Shown here: piece after piece, positions 40,885-48,742 of the stretch
How positions within the stretch are numbered: the first letter of the stretch is position 1
Layout of the letters: every line of letters begins with the position of its first letter
Origin: Deltaproteobacteria bacterium
Lineage (GTDB): Bacteria > Myxococcota_A > UBA9160 > SZUA-336
Length of the DNA: 64,000 bases
Direction: 5' to 3'
Assembly: GCA_029261925.1 (NCBI GenBank)
Contig: JAJDAJ010000037.1
Coordinates: 62,001-126,000 of the forward strand
Position numbers and translations under genes: made by a program
Notes under the pieces: model-generated
Told to the model about the DNA's origin: nothing
Databases searched by the model: none
The model's input: the letters and a program-made list of their open reading frames with translations, nothing else

Positions 40885-42146
40885 GCGCCCCGGCATTCCG
40901 CGGCTGGTGGATCGTGCTCGTCGCCTTCCTGTGTCAGGCGACCTCGATGGGCTTCGCGATCATCAGCTACGGGCTCTTCCTGACGCCGGTCGGCGCGGAG
41001 TTCGGCGCCTCGACCATGCAGACCAACCTGGGCGTGGTCGCCCTGAACCTGGTGATGACCGGCGTCGGGCCGGTGGTCGGCGCCCTGCTCGACCGCACCT
41101 CGATCCGCGCCGTGATGACGCTGGGCGCCGTGATCACGGCGGCCGGCTTCGCGCTGATCTCGATCGCCGGCTCGCTCGCCCAGGTCGGCGCGCTGATCGG
41201 GGTGGTCGCGGTCGGCGTGGCGATGATGGGGCCGCTCTCGGCGACGACCGTGGTCGCCAAGTGGTTCGACCGGCGGCGCGGGCAGGCGGTCGGCTTCGCC
41301 GCGATGGGGCCGCCGGCCGGCGGCCTGCTGCTGGTGCCGCTGGCCGGGGTGCTGCTCGGCTCCATCGGCTGGCGCGGCACGCTGCAGGTCTACGCGGGGA
41401 TCACGCTGGCGCTGGCGCCGCTGATCTGGTGGGTCGTGCGCTCCACGCCCGGCGAGATCGGACAGAACGCGGACGGCGCAGCGCCCGACGTCGAGCGGGT
41501 TGCCGCGGTCGCCCCGGCCGGACCGATCGTGGCGGCAACACCGGTGTGGAGCAGCGGCGCCATCCTGCGCAGCCGCGCATTCTGGACGCTGGCCGTCGGC
41601 ATCGGGATCGTCTTCGGCTTCCAGCAGGCATGGAACGCGAACGCGCCGCGCTTCGCCGAGGGCGTCGGCTACACGACCCAGCAGGCCGCGCTCCTGCTCG
41701 GGGTGGGCGCGGGCCTGGGCATCCCGGGGACGCTGCTCTTCGGCGCGCTCGCCGACCGCCGCAGCCAGCTCGTGCTGCTCTGGATCACGATCGCCATCCA
41801 GGCCGTGTGCATCCTGGTGCTGCGCACGGAGCCCGGGCCGGCGCTCTTCGTGCCGGCGTGGCTCGGGATCGGCTTCGCGGCCGGGGGCATGCTGCCGGTA
41901 TATGCGGCGCTGCTGGGGCGGATCTTCGGGCCGGCGTCGTTCGGCCGCGCCATGGGCATGGCCGGCCTGGTGATGCTGCCCTTCACGACCTCGGCCCCGC
42001 TGGCGGGGGCACTGCGCGACGCCAGCGGCAGCTACGCCTCGGCGCTGCTGATGATCGTGATCGCCTTCGGCGTCGGCGCCGCCGTGCTCGGCCTGGTGCC
42101 GGTGCGCACCGGGCGGCCAGCGCCCGACGACGCGGCGAGCGAGTAG
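40881..42146 (+). CDS. MFS transporter
   Basis: A 421-residue major facilitator with about 12 membrane helices. It begins VSAPAFRGWWIVLVAFLCQA. The loop 2-3 motif appears as GALLDRTSIRAVM, and KWFDRRRGQAVGFA is the typical RG-rich loop of monocarboxylate transporter-like MFS. A central loop near residues 195-215 is Ala/Pro-rich (NADGAAPDVERVAAVAPAGP). The GTG start (40881-40883) overlaps the sulfatase-stub stop. The neighbouring stub suggests that the transporter once served a sulfated compound, a tempting but weak inference. It is convergent with mreB. The protein differs from the MFS at 33034-34320 but belongs to the same broad group. Confidence 0.9.
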   Translation: MSAPAFRGWWIVLVAFLCQATSMGFAIISYGLFLTPVGAEFGASTMQTNLGVVALNLVMTGVGPVVGALLDRTSIRAVMTLGAVITAAGFALISIAGSLAQVGALIGVVAVGVAMMGPLSATTVVAKWFDRRRGQAVGFAAMGPPAGGLLLVPLAGVLLGSIGWRGTLQVYAGITLALAPLIWWVVRSTPGEIGQNADGAAPDVERVAAVAPAGPIVAATPVWSSGAILRSRAFWTLAVGIGIVFGFQQAWNANAPRFAEGVGYTTQQAALLLGVGAGLGIPGTLLFGALADRRSQLVLLWITIAIQAVCILVLRTEPGPALFVPAWLGIGFAAGGMLPVYAALLGRIFGPASFGRAMGMAGLVMLPFTTSAPLAGALRDASGSYASALLMIVIAFGVGAAVLGLVPVRTGRPAPDDAASE

Positions 42147-42172
42147 CCGCGGCGGCAGGGCCGGGCGCGCGC

Positions 42173-43219
42173 CTAGCCGGCCCGCGTCGCCAGGCGACGC
42201 AGCAGCCTCGGGCTGGCCAGGCACTCACCCGCGCCCGAGACCACCGTCTCCAGCGGCTGGTCGGCGATCATGACCGGCAGTCCCGTGCGGTCGGCGAGCA
42301 TCCGGTCGAGGCCCGGGAGCAGCGCGCCGCCGCCCGTGAGCACCATGCCGCTCTCGAGGACATCGCTGGCGAGCTCCGGCGGCGTTCCCTCGAGCACCTC
42401 GGAGACGACGCGAGCGACGGCCTGCAGGGGGACCTCGAGCGCCTCCCGGATGTCCTCGGACGAGACCTCGACGCCGCGCGGCATGCCGCGGACGGCGTCG
42501 CGACCGTGGACCATCTGCCTGCGCGGATCCCCGGTGGACAGGGCGCTGCCGATCGCGAGCTTGACGCGCTCGGCCGTGACGGCCCCGATCACCAGATCGT
42601 GCTTGCGCCGCATGTAGAGCACGATCGCCTCGTCGAAGGCGTCGCCGCCGGTGCGCGCGCTCCTCCAGCAGACCGTGCCCCCGAGCGCCAGGACCGCGAC
42701 CTCGGTCGTGCCGCCGCCGACGTCCACGACGAGATTGCCCGGAGCCTCCTCGACGGGCAGGCCGGCGCCGACCGCCGCCGCGACGGCCTGCTCGATCAGG
42801 TAGACCTCGCGCGCGCCCGCCAGCCGGGCCGACTGCTGGACCGCCCGGCGCTCGACCGGGGTGATGCACGAGGGCACCGCGATCAGGACGCGCGGTCGTA
42901 TCAGGCCGGGCGAGCGCGAGGCCCGCGCGACGAACGCGCGGAGCATGGCCTCGGTGGCCTCGAAGTCCGCGATGGCGCCCTCGCGCAGCGGCCGCACGAC
43001 GAGGGTGGACTCGGGAACGCGCCCGAGCATGCGCTTCGCGTCAGCACCCACCGCGCGCACCCGCCGGGCGGCGACGTCGATCGCGACCACCGAGGGCTCG
43101 TTGACCACCACGCCCTCGCCGGCCACATGGATCAGCGTGTTCGAGGTCCCCAGGTCGACCGCCAGATCCCGCGAGAGGATCCAGCGCAGGCCCGGATGCC
43201 GGTGCCCATGTCGTGCCAC
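42173..43219 (-). CDS. mreB: MreB-like actin homologue, solitary
   Basis: A 348-residue actin-fold ATPase. The phosphate 1 motif is DLAVDLGTSNTLIHV (about 18-32). VLIAVPSCITPVERRAVQQSA, the connect region and EQAVAAAVGAGLPV follow, with phosphate 2 in LVVDVGGGTTEVAVLALGG. The adenosine motif is MVLTGGGALLPGLD (about 292-305). A 16-residue basic leader (ARHGHRHPGLRWILSR) may replace the membrane-binding helix of MreB. Start is GTG 43217-43219; a slightly later one is possible. mreC, mreD, rodA and pbp2 are absent, so it is either a second MreB paralogue or one separated from its usual operon. It should polymerise under the membrane and guide cell-wall growth. Confidence 0.9.
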   Translation of the reverse strand: MARHGHRHPGLRWILSRDLAVDLGTSNTLIHVAGEGVVVNEPSVVAIDVAARRVRAVGADAKRMLGRVPESTLVVRPLREGAIADFEATEAMLRAFVARASRSPGLIRPRVLIAVPSCITPVERRAVQQSARLAGAREVYLIEQAVAAAVGAGLPVEEAPGNLVVDVGGGTTEVAVLALGGTVCWRSARTGGDAFDEAIVLYMRRKHDLVIGAVTAERVKLAIGSALSTGDPRRQMVHGRDAVRGMPRGVEVSSEDIREALEVPLQAVARVVSEVLEGTPPELASDVLESGMVLTGGGALLPGLDRMLADRTGLPVMIADQPLETVVSGAGECLASPRLLRRLATRAG

Positions 43220-43394
43220 CCAGGAGTGCAGTGCGTCGGTGAGGGATGCGATCGGGGAGGGAATCGCGGGCTCCTGGTGGCGGGCCGCGCGGGCCCGGCC
43301 TGTTGTGGACGACCGATGATGGACGTTTATTCGCCGCGGAGCACGCCGGCCGGGGCCGGGCCCGCCATCGCGAGGGGCTGAAGACCCGGGCCGC

Positions 43395-44243
43395 TCAGGC
43401 GAGCGCCGAGCGGACCGCCTCGACGGTGGGCCCGATCCGCCCCGGGTCGGAGCAGTCGAAGAAGTACAGGCAGAGATGCTGCGCGCCCGCCCCGGCCAGC
43501 GCCGCGGCCGCAGCGGCGGTCTCGCCGGGCTCCGCGCCTGCCATCACGTGGGTCGAGACCGTGATCTCCGCCGGATCGCGACCCACGTCGGCGCAGTGGG
43601 CGTGGAGCACCTCGACCTTGTGGGCGAGCTGCTCGGGCGTGCCGCCGGGGAAGTTCCAGTCGTCGGCCCAGCGCGCGGCGATGCGCAGCGTGCGCTTCTC
43701 GCCCTGCCCGCCGATCACCAGCGGCGGGCGCGGGCGCTGCACCGGCTTGGGCTCGCAGCGCGCGGCCTTCAGGCGGTAGTGCCGGCCCTCGAAGTCGGTC
43801 CACTCGCGGGTCAGCAGCGCGTCGATAATCTCGCAGGCCTCCTCGAGCTGATCGAGGCGCGGCCCGATCGGCAGCAGCTCGATCCCGTAAGCGCCGCTCT
43901 CCTCCTCGTTCCAGCCCGCGCCCAGGCCCAGGTCCAGGCGCCCGCCCGAGAACACGTCGAAGGTCGCGACCATGTTCGCGAGCACCGCCGGGTGGCGGTA
44001 CAGGTTGCCGCTGACCATCAGGCCCAGTCTCAGCCGCTGCGTGCGGCCGGCCAGGTACGACAGCGCCGTCCAGCCCTCGAAGCAGGGCCCGCTCGAGTCG
44101 CCGTGGATCGGGTAGAAGTGGTCGAAGAGCCAGCCTCCGTCGAGCGCGTCGATGCGCTCCGCCTCGAGCCAGAAGTCGAGCAGCGGCTGCCACTCGGTGT
44201 CCTGCGGGCGCGTCTTGAAGCTGATGCGGCGGATGTCGGGCAT
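43395..44243 (-). CDS. LLM-class F420-type oxidoreductase (TIGR03560-like)
   Basis: A 282-residue luciferase-like protein. RISFKTRPQDTEWQPLLDFW is the start of the barrel. FDHFYPIHGDSSGPCFEGWT is characteristic of the TIGR03560 group. MVSGNLYRHPAVLANMVATFD and GGRLDLGLGAGWNEEES follow in order, then PPLVIGGQGEKRTLRIAARWADDWN. It would use F420 or FMN for a two-electron redox step, of unknown substrate. Start ATG 44241-44243 is divergent from another LLM gene (72 bp gap), so two members of one superfamily lie back to back. Their sequences are not closely similar. No F420 pathway gene is nearby. Confidence 0.86.
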   Translation of the reverse strand: MPDIRRISFKTRPQDTEWQPLLDFWLEAERIDALDGGWLFDHFYPIHGDSSGPCFEGWTALSYLAGRTQRLRLGLMVSGNLYRHPAVLANMVATFDVFSGGRLDLGLGAGWNEEESGAYGIELLPIGPRLDQLEEACEIIDALLTREWTDFEGRHYRLKAARCEPKPVQRPRPPLVIGGQGEKRTLRIAARWADDWNFPGGTPEQLAHKVEVLHAHCADVGRDPAEITVSTHVMAGAEPGETAAAAAALAGAGAQHLCLYFFDCSDPGRIGPTVEAVRSALA

Positions 44244-44274
44244 GCGGGGCCTCCGTCGCCGCGACCATAGCGGC

Positions 44275-44280
44275 TATGAT
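44275..44280 (+). promoter_or_regulatory. -10 element (TATGAT) of the second LLM gene
   Basis: TATGAT lies 35 bases before the ATG at 44316 in the divergent region between the two LLM genes. GGAGG is found just before the ATG. A good -35 was not seen. Confidence 0.35.
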
Positions 44281-44315
44281 GCGCGCGCGCGGCCCGGAGC
44301 CGCGCCGGAGGACCG

Positions 44316-45335
44316 ATGGGCAAGCTCAGGCTCGGCGTGCAGTTCGGCTACTGGGGCGCGGGCCCGCACGCCGACTTCGTGGCGGTCGCGCAGGAGGCCG
44401 AGAAGCTGGGCTTCGACTCCGCCTGGACGGCAGAGGCCTGGGGCTCGGACTGCTTCACCCCGCTGACCTGGATCGCCGCGCACACCGGGCGCATCCGCCT
44501 GGGCACCTCGATCTGCCAGATCGCCGCGCGCACGCCGACCGCCACCGCCATGCACGCGCTCACGCTCGACCACCTGTCGAACGGGCGCATGATCCTCGGC
44601 CTCGGCGTGTCGGGCCCGCAGGTCGTCGAGGGCTGGTACGGCCAGCCGTTCGCGAAGCCCGTCTCGCGCACGCGCGAGTACGTCGACATCGTGCGCCAGG
44701 TGCTGCGCCGCGGGGCGCCGGTCGCCAGCGAGGGCCCACACTACCCGCTGCCCTACACCGGGGAGGGATCGTGGGGGATGGGCAAGCCGCTGCGCCCGAT
44801 CACGCATCCGCTGCGCGCCGACCTGCCGATCCACCTGGGCGCAGAGGGCCCGAGGAACGTGGCGCTCGCCGCCGAGGTCTGCGATGGCTGGATCCCGCTG
44901 TGGTACTCGCCGTATCGCGAGGAGGTCTACGCCGACTCGCTGCGCGCCGCGAAGCCGGGCTTCGAGATCTCGATCACCTGCGGCATGTACGTCACCGACG
45001 ACCGGCAGGCGGTGATCGACGGCATGAAGCCGGGTCTGGGCTTCTACGTGGGCGGCATGGGCTCGCCCAAGCGCAACTTCCACAAGGAGCTGATGGCGCG
45101 CATGGGCTGGGAGGCCGAGGCCGAGCGGATCCAGTCGCTCTTCCTCGGCGGCAAGCGCGAGGAGGCCTTCGCGGCCGTGCCCGACGACTTCATCGACGAG
45201 ATCCACCTCATCGGCTCGCGCGAGCGCATCCGCGACCGCCTCGCGGCCTGGCAGGACAGCGCGGTCACCACGCTGCTGCTGCCCGGCTCGAACCTAGACA
45301 TGCTGCGCGACGCGGCGGAGCTGGTTCTGGGCTGA
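44316..45335 (+). CDS. LLM-class oxidoreductase, Rv3520c-like
   Basis: A 339-residue luciferase-like protein. The opening LRLGVQFGYWGAGPHADFVA and WTAEAWGSDCFTPLTWIAAH are very close to what I recall of mycobacterial Rv3520c, a predicted F420-dependent enzyme encoded beside the ltp3/ltp4 genes of the cholesterol regulon. SICQIAARTPTATAMHALTL and LGLGVSGPQVVEGWYGQPF follow. LPIHLGAEGPRNVALAAEVCDGW is the phosphate-binding region. No function has been proven for Rv3520c. The gene stands apart from the other catabolic genes here and is divergent from another LLM gene. The start ATG is preceded by GGAGG. Confidence 0.85.
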   Translation: MGKLRLGVQFGYWGAGPHADFVAVAQEAEKLGFDSAWTAEAWGSDCFTPLTWIAAHTGRIRLGTSICQIAARTPTATAMHALTLDHLSNGRMILGLGVSGPQVVEGWYGQPFAKPVSRTREYVDIVRQVLRRGAPVASEGPHYPLPYTGEGSWGMGKPLRPITHPLRADLPIHLGAEGPRNVALAAEVCDGWIPLWYSPYREEVYADSLRAAKPGFEISITCGMYVTDDRQAVIDGMKPGLGFYVGGMGSPKRNFHKELMARMGWEAEAERIQSLFLGGKREEAFAAVPDDFIDEIHLIGSRERIRDRLAAWQDSAVTTLLLPGSNLDMLRDAAELVLG

Positions 45336-45391
45336 GCGGCCGCAGGTCAGGGCTTGGCCGCGGCCGGGCGCCGTGAGATGCTGGCGGGGCC

Positions 45392-47008
45392 ATGCCGCGC
45401 AGTCTGCTGACCGTCACTGTCCTGCTCCTGTGCGCCGCGCCCGTCCATGCCCAGCAGGGCATGGGCGTGGACTGCGAGCCCGACGGCTCGGCCTGCGTCA
45501 CCACCAAGTACGGCATGGGCGAGCGGCCGGACTTCCGCTGGGCGTTCGCTCATCAGGACGCGCGCGATCTGGCCGAATTCGAGACGTCCGCCGACGACTT
45601 CGGGCCGGACATCGGCGGCGCGAGCTACTCCTACAGCCGCTCCCAGGTCGGCAACCCGGTGAGTATCGACTGCGGCCCCGAGCGGGCGCACTTCCCTCTT
45701 GTGGGTCAGATCATTCTGCAAGAGCGCGCCGCCTGCGCACCCGCCGCGGAAGGGCCGAACGGGGCTTGTGACGATGCTGGGGCAGCCCCGTGTTCGAGCG
45801 ACAACGACTGCGTCGGGTCCTGTGGTCTCGTGCCCCGGGGCCAGGACGGTGGATGCCGCGTATCGATCCCGCTCACGGACGGCGGGATCACGGATCCGGC
45901 GGAGGCGAGCGAGCTCTGGGTGTTCGCGCTGGCAGGCGGGCAGGTCGGGGGCTTCTCTCAGTACTGGTTCCTCAGCGCGACGACGGGCAACAGCTGGAGC
46001 GGGACGTCCGACGCCGGCAGTCCGGAGTGCTTGCCCGAGAACGTCAGGCTCGAGCCCTCAACCGGCACACGCTACCGCCTCCCCGCCAGCCACGCGGAGT
46101 ACGACGCCTCGGGCGTGCAGACCTACGTGCGCTGGGACAGCCATCCGGCCGCACGACTGCGCCTGCACGCCGACGACTCGAGCGCCTGCTGCTGGGGCTC
46201 GGACGGCGGTCCGAGCTGCAACGCCATCAACCCCGGACAGCCCCAGTACCCCGACCTGCTCGAGCGAAGCTGCGCGGATCCCGACCGCTTCCTGTTCGAG
46301 CCCGCGCTCACGAACGACTGGATCTTCTCCGGGGGACGGGGAACCGCGTTCTACTCGGACCCGACCTTCGCCGTCCCGGGCCAGACCAAGGGCGTGTGTC
46401 GGGAGACGCGCACTCAGGGCTGCATCATCGACGATGGCCTCTGCGAAGCGCTGGGCGAGTGCTGCGACACCAGCGAGCCGGGGCACCGGATCCGGCCCCG
46501 CTCCGACCAGCAGGGGAATCCGATCCCCACGAGCTGTGGGCGCACGCTGTACGTGATCCGGGGGACGCCGGGGGCCGGCTGCACGCTCCTGCCGCGCTAC
46601 ACCGTCGATGGCGATCCCGGGATGCGGTGCGAGATCCTCAACTACGGCATCGACCACCGCAGCGACGCCGACTGTGACGGCGTGGCCGACGTGCCGCTCG
46701 ACCGCTGCCCCTGGCTCACCGAGTGGGACAACCACGCGGACTCGGACGGCGACTGCGCCGATCCGGTGGCCTGCCGCGGAGACGAGTGCGAGTGCGGCGA
46801 TCAGAACCTCGACGGCCGCATCAACGTTGCCGACATCCTCGCGGTGCAGCAGAGCATCTTCACGCCCAACAGCACCACCTGCCACGCCGTTCGACCGCCA
46901 ACCTGTGGCAACGAAGTGATCGACGCGGACCTGGGCGAGCTCTGCGACGATGGCGCCGCGAACGACGACGCCGGTCCCTGCAGCACGATCTGCAGGCCCG
47001 TGCCGTAG
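45392..47008 (+). CDS. Secreted cysteine-rich protein with dockerin-like and DUF4215-like ends (copy A)
   Basis: A 538-residue exported protein of unknown function. The signal is LLTVTVLLLCAAPVHA, cleaved before QQGMGVDC. The main part (about 20-430) is a new-looking domain with many paired cysteines: GSACVTTKYGMGERPDFRW, ASELWVFAL, SAACCWG-type pairs and YPDLLERSCADPDRF. Near residues 468-490 a dockerin-like Ca2+ motif (GDQNLDGRINVADILAVQQ) follows, and the C-terminus has a DUF4215-type motif, CGNEVIDADLGELCDDGAAN. The gene is the first of a tandem pair with the next, of nearly the same length and order. No obvious enzyme signature is present. It probably acts at the cell surface or in the medium. 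Confidence 0.8.
   Translation: MPRSLLTVTVLLLCAAPVHAQQGMGVDCEPDGSACVTTKYGMGERPDFRWAFAHQDARDLAEFETSADDFGPDIGGASYSYSRSQVGNPVSIDCGPERAHFPLVGQIILQERAACAPAAEGPNGACDDAGAAPCSSDNDCVGSCGLVPRGQDGGCRVSIPLTDGGITDPAEASELWVFALAGGQVGGFSQYWFLSATTGNSWSGTSDAGSPECLPENVRLEPSTGTRYRLPASHAEYDASGVQTYVRWDSHPAARLRLHADDSSACCWGSDGGPSCNAINPGQPQYPDLLERSCADPDRFLFEPALTNDWIFSGGRGTAFYSDPTFAVPGQTKGVCRETRTQGCIIDDGLCEALGECCDTSEPGHRIRPRSDQQGNPIPTSCGRTLYVIRGTPGAGCTLLPRYTVDGDPGMRCEILNYGIDHRSDADCDGVADVPLDRCPWLTEWDNHADSDGDCADPVACRGDECECGDQNLDGRINVADILAVQQSIFTPNSTTCHAVRPPTCGNEVIDADLGELCDDGAANDDAGPCSTICRPVP
46462..46536 (+). repeat. 75-bp block identical to 48085-48159
   Basis: These 75 bases occur without change in both tandem genes, 1623 bp apart. 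The encoded segment is CDTSEPGHRIRPRSDQQGNP and onward. Such identity within otherwise diverged copies points to recent duplication or gene conversion. Confidence 0.85.
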
Positions 47009-47017
47009 CTCATCATC

Positions 47018-48742
47018 GTGCGACCCACTCCGGTACTCACACTCATGCTCCTCGTGGTCGCGGTGTCGGGCCGCGCCCAGCAGGGCATGGGCGTGGACTG
47101 CGGGCCCGACGGCTCGGCCTGCGTCACCACCAAGTACGGCATGGGCGAGCGGCCGGACTTCCGCTGGGTGCTCGCCAACCGCCCGGGGCGGACCACCGCC
47201 GAGCTCGAGACCTCGGCGGCGGAATTCGGTCCGGACATCGGTGGCGCGAGCTACTTCTACAGCCGCTCCGAGCTCGCCAACCCGATCGGCATCGACTGCG
47301 GCCCCGAGCGGGCGCACTTCCCGCTGCTCGGCCAGATCCTGCTGCGCGAGCGTCTGGACTGCGTGCCGACGAGCGAGGGGCCGAGCGGAACCTGCGAGGA
47401 CGGCGTCACCCGCTGCACGGGAGACGGGGACTGCACCGTCACCTGCGCCGTGCAGCCCGCGGGCCAGGGCGGCGGCTGCCGCGTGTCCATTCCATTGACC
47501 GACGGGGGGATCACCGATCCGGCCCAGGCCAGCGAGCTCTGGAGCTTCACGATCAACACGGACAACGTCACGGGCTTCGGCACGGTCTGGCACCTCAGCG
47601 CCACCAGCGGACTGAGCTGGAGCGGAACATCGGATGCCAGCAATCCGGCGTGCCCGCCCGAGAGTCTGCGGGCCGAGCCCTCCAGCGGCACGCGCTACCT
47701 CCTGCCCATGGGCCACCCCGAGCACGATGGCTCGGGCTCGCAGACATACGTGCGCTGGGACAGCGATCCCGCCACCCGTCTGCGCCTGCATGGCGACGAC
47801 TTCCATGCCTGCTGCCAGGCCTTCGATGGCGGCACGAGCTGCAACGCCATACTTCCCGGTCTGCCACAGTACCCCGACCTGCTCGAGCGGAGCTGCGCCG
47901 ATCCGGACCGGTTCTCGTTCGAGCCTGCGCTCACCAACGACTGGATCTTCGCGGGCGGTCGGGGAACCGCCTTCTACTCTGACCCGAGTTTCACCGTTCC
48001 CGGCCAGACCAAGGGCGTCTGCGGCGAAACCCGCTCCCAGGGCTGCATCGTCGGCGATGGCCTCTGCGAGGCGCTCGGCGAGGACTGCGACACCAGCGAG
48101 CCGGGGCACCGGATCCGGCCCCGCTCCGACCAGCAGGGGAATCCGATCCCCACGAGCTGCGGTCGAACCCTGTACGTGGTCCGAGGCACGCCCGGGGCCG
48201 GCTGCACCCTCCTGCCGCGCTACACCGTGGACGGGGACCCGGGCATGCAGTGCGAGGTGCTCAACTACGGCATCGACCACCGCAGCGACGCGAACTGCGA
48301 CGGCGTCGCCGACGTGCCCGTGGACCGCTGTCCCTGGCTCACCGAGTGGGACAACCACGCGGACGCCGACGGCGACTGCGCCGATCCGCTGACCTGCCGG
48401 GGCGACGAGTGCGAGTGCGGCGACCAGAACCTCGACGGCCGCGTCGACGTGCGCGACCTCCTGGCGATCAACGCGGCGATCTTCGACCCGCTGCAGCAGA
48501 CCCTGCTCTGTGACGCCGACAGCAACCTCTTCTGCCAGGTCGCCGATATCCTGGCCGTCAACCAGAGCATCTTCACGCCGAACAGCACCACCTGCCACGC
48601 CGTTCGCCCGCCGACCTGCGGCGACGGCGTGATCGACGCCGGACTCGGGGAGCTCTGCGACGACGGTGCCGCGAACGACGACGGGGGGCCGTGCAGCACG
48701 ATCTGCCGGCCCGTACCGTGGGCGGCGCCAGCAGCCCGCTAG
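47018..48742 (+). CDS. Secreted cysteine-rich protein with dockerin-like pair and DUF4215-like end (copy B)
   Basis: A 574-residue paralogue of the preceding gene, nine bases downstream. The start is a GTG at 47018, and the signal VLTLMLLVVAVSGRA is cleaved before QQGMGVDC. The domain order is the same as in copy A. Here the dockerin-like region (about 467-530) holds two units, GDQNLDGRVDVRDLLAINAA and CDADSNLFCQVADILAVNQS. Copy A has these fused into one by loss of about 30 residues. The DUF4215-like tail reads CGDGVIDAGLGELCDDGAAN and ends PVPWAAPAAR. Its stop codon shares bases with the convergent phosphotransferase stop. Function is unknown. Confidence 0.8.
   Translation: MRPTPVLTLMLLVVAVSGRAQQGMGVDCGPDGSACVTTKYGMGERPDFRWVLANRPGRTTAELETSAAEFGPDIGGASYFYSRSELANPIGIDCGPERAHFPLLGQILLRERLDCVPTSEGPSGTCEDGVTRCTGDGDCTVTCAVQPAGQGGGCRVSIPLTDGGITDPAQASELWSFTINTDNVTGFGTVWHLSATSGLSWSGTSDASNPACPPESLRAEPSSGTRYLLPMGHPEHDGSGSQTYVRWDSDPATRLRLHGDDFHACCQAFDGGTSCNAILPGLPQYPDLLERSCADPDRFSFEPALTNDWIFAGGRGTAFYSDPSFTVPGQTKGVCGETRSQGCIVGDGLCEALGEDCDTSEPGHRIRPRSDQQGNPIPTSCGRTLYVVRGTPGAGCTLLPRYTVDGDPGMQCEVLNYGIDHRSDANCDGVADVPVDRCPWLTEWDNHADADGDCADPLTCRGDECECGDQNLDGRVDVRDLLAINAAIFDPLQQTLLCDADSNLFCQVADILAVNQSIFTPNSTTCHAVRPPTCGDGVIDAGLGELCDDGAANDDGGPCSTICRPVPWAAPAAR
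48085..48159 (+). repeat. 75-bp block identical to 46462-46536
   Basis: Second copy of the exact repeat described for the first tandem gene. Flanking bases differ on both sides, so the identity is local and stronger than the overall similarity of the two genes. Confidence 0.85.
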
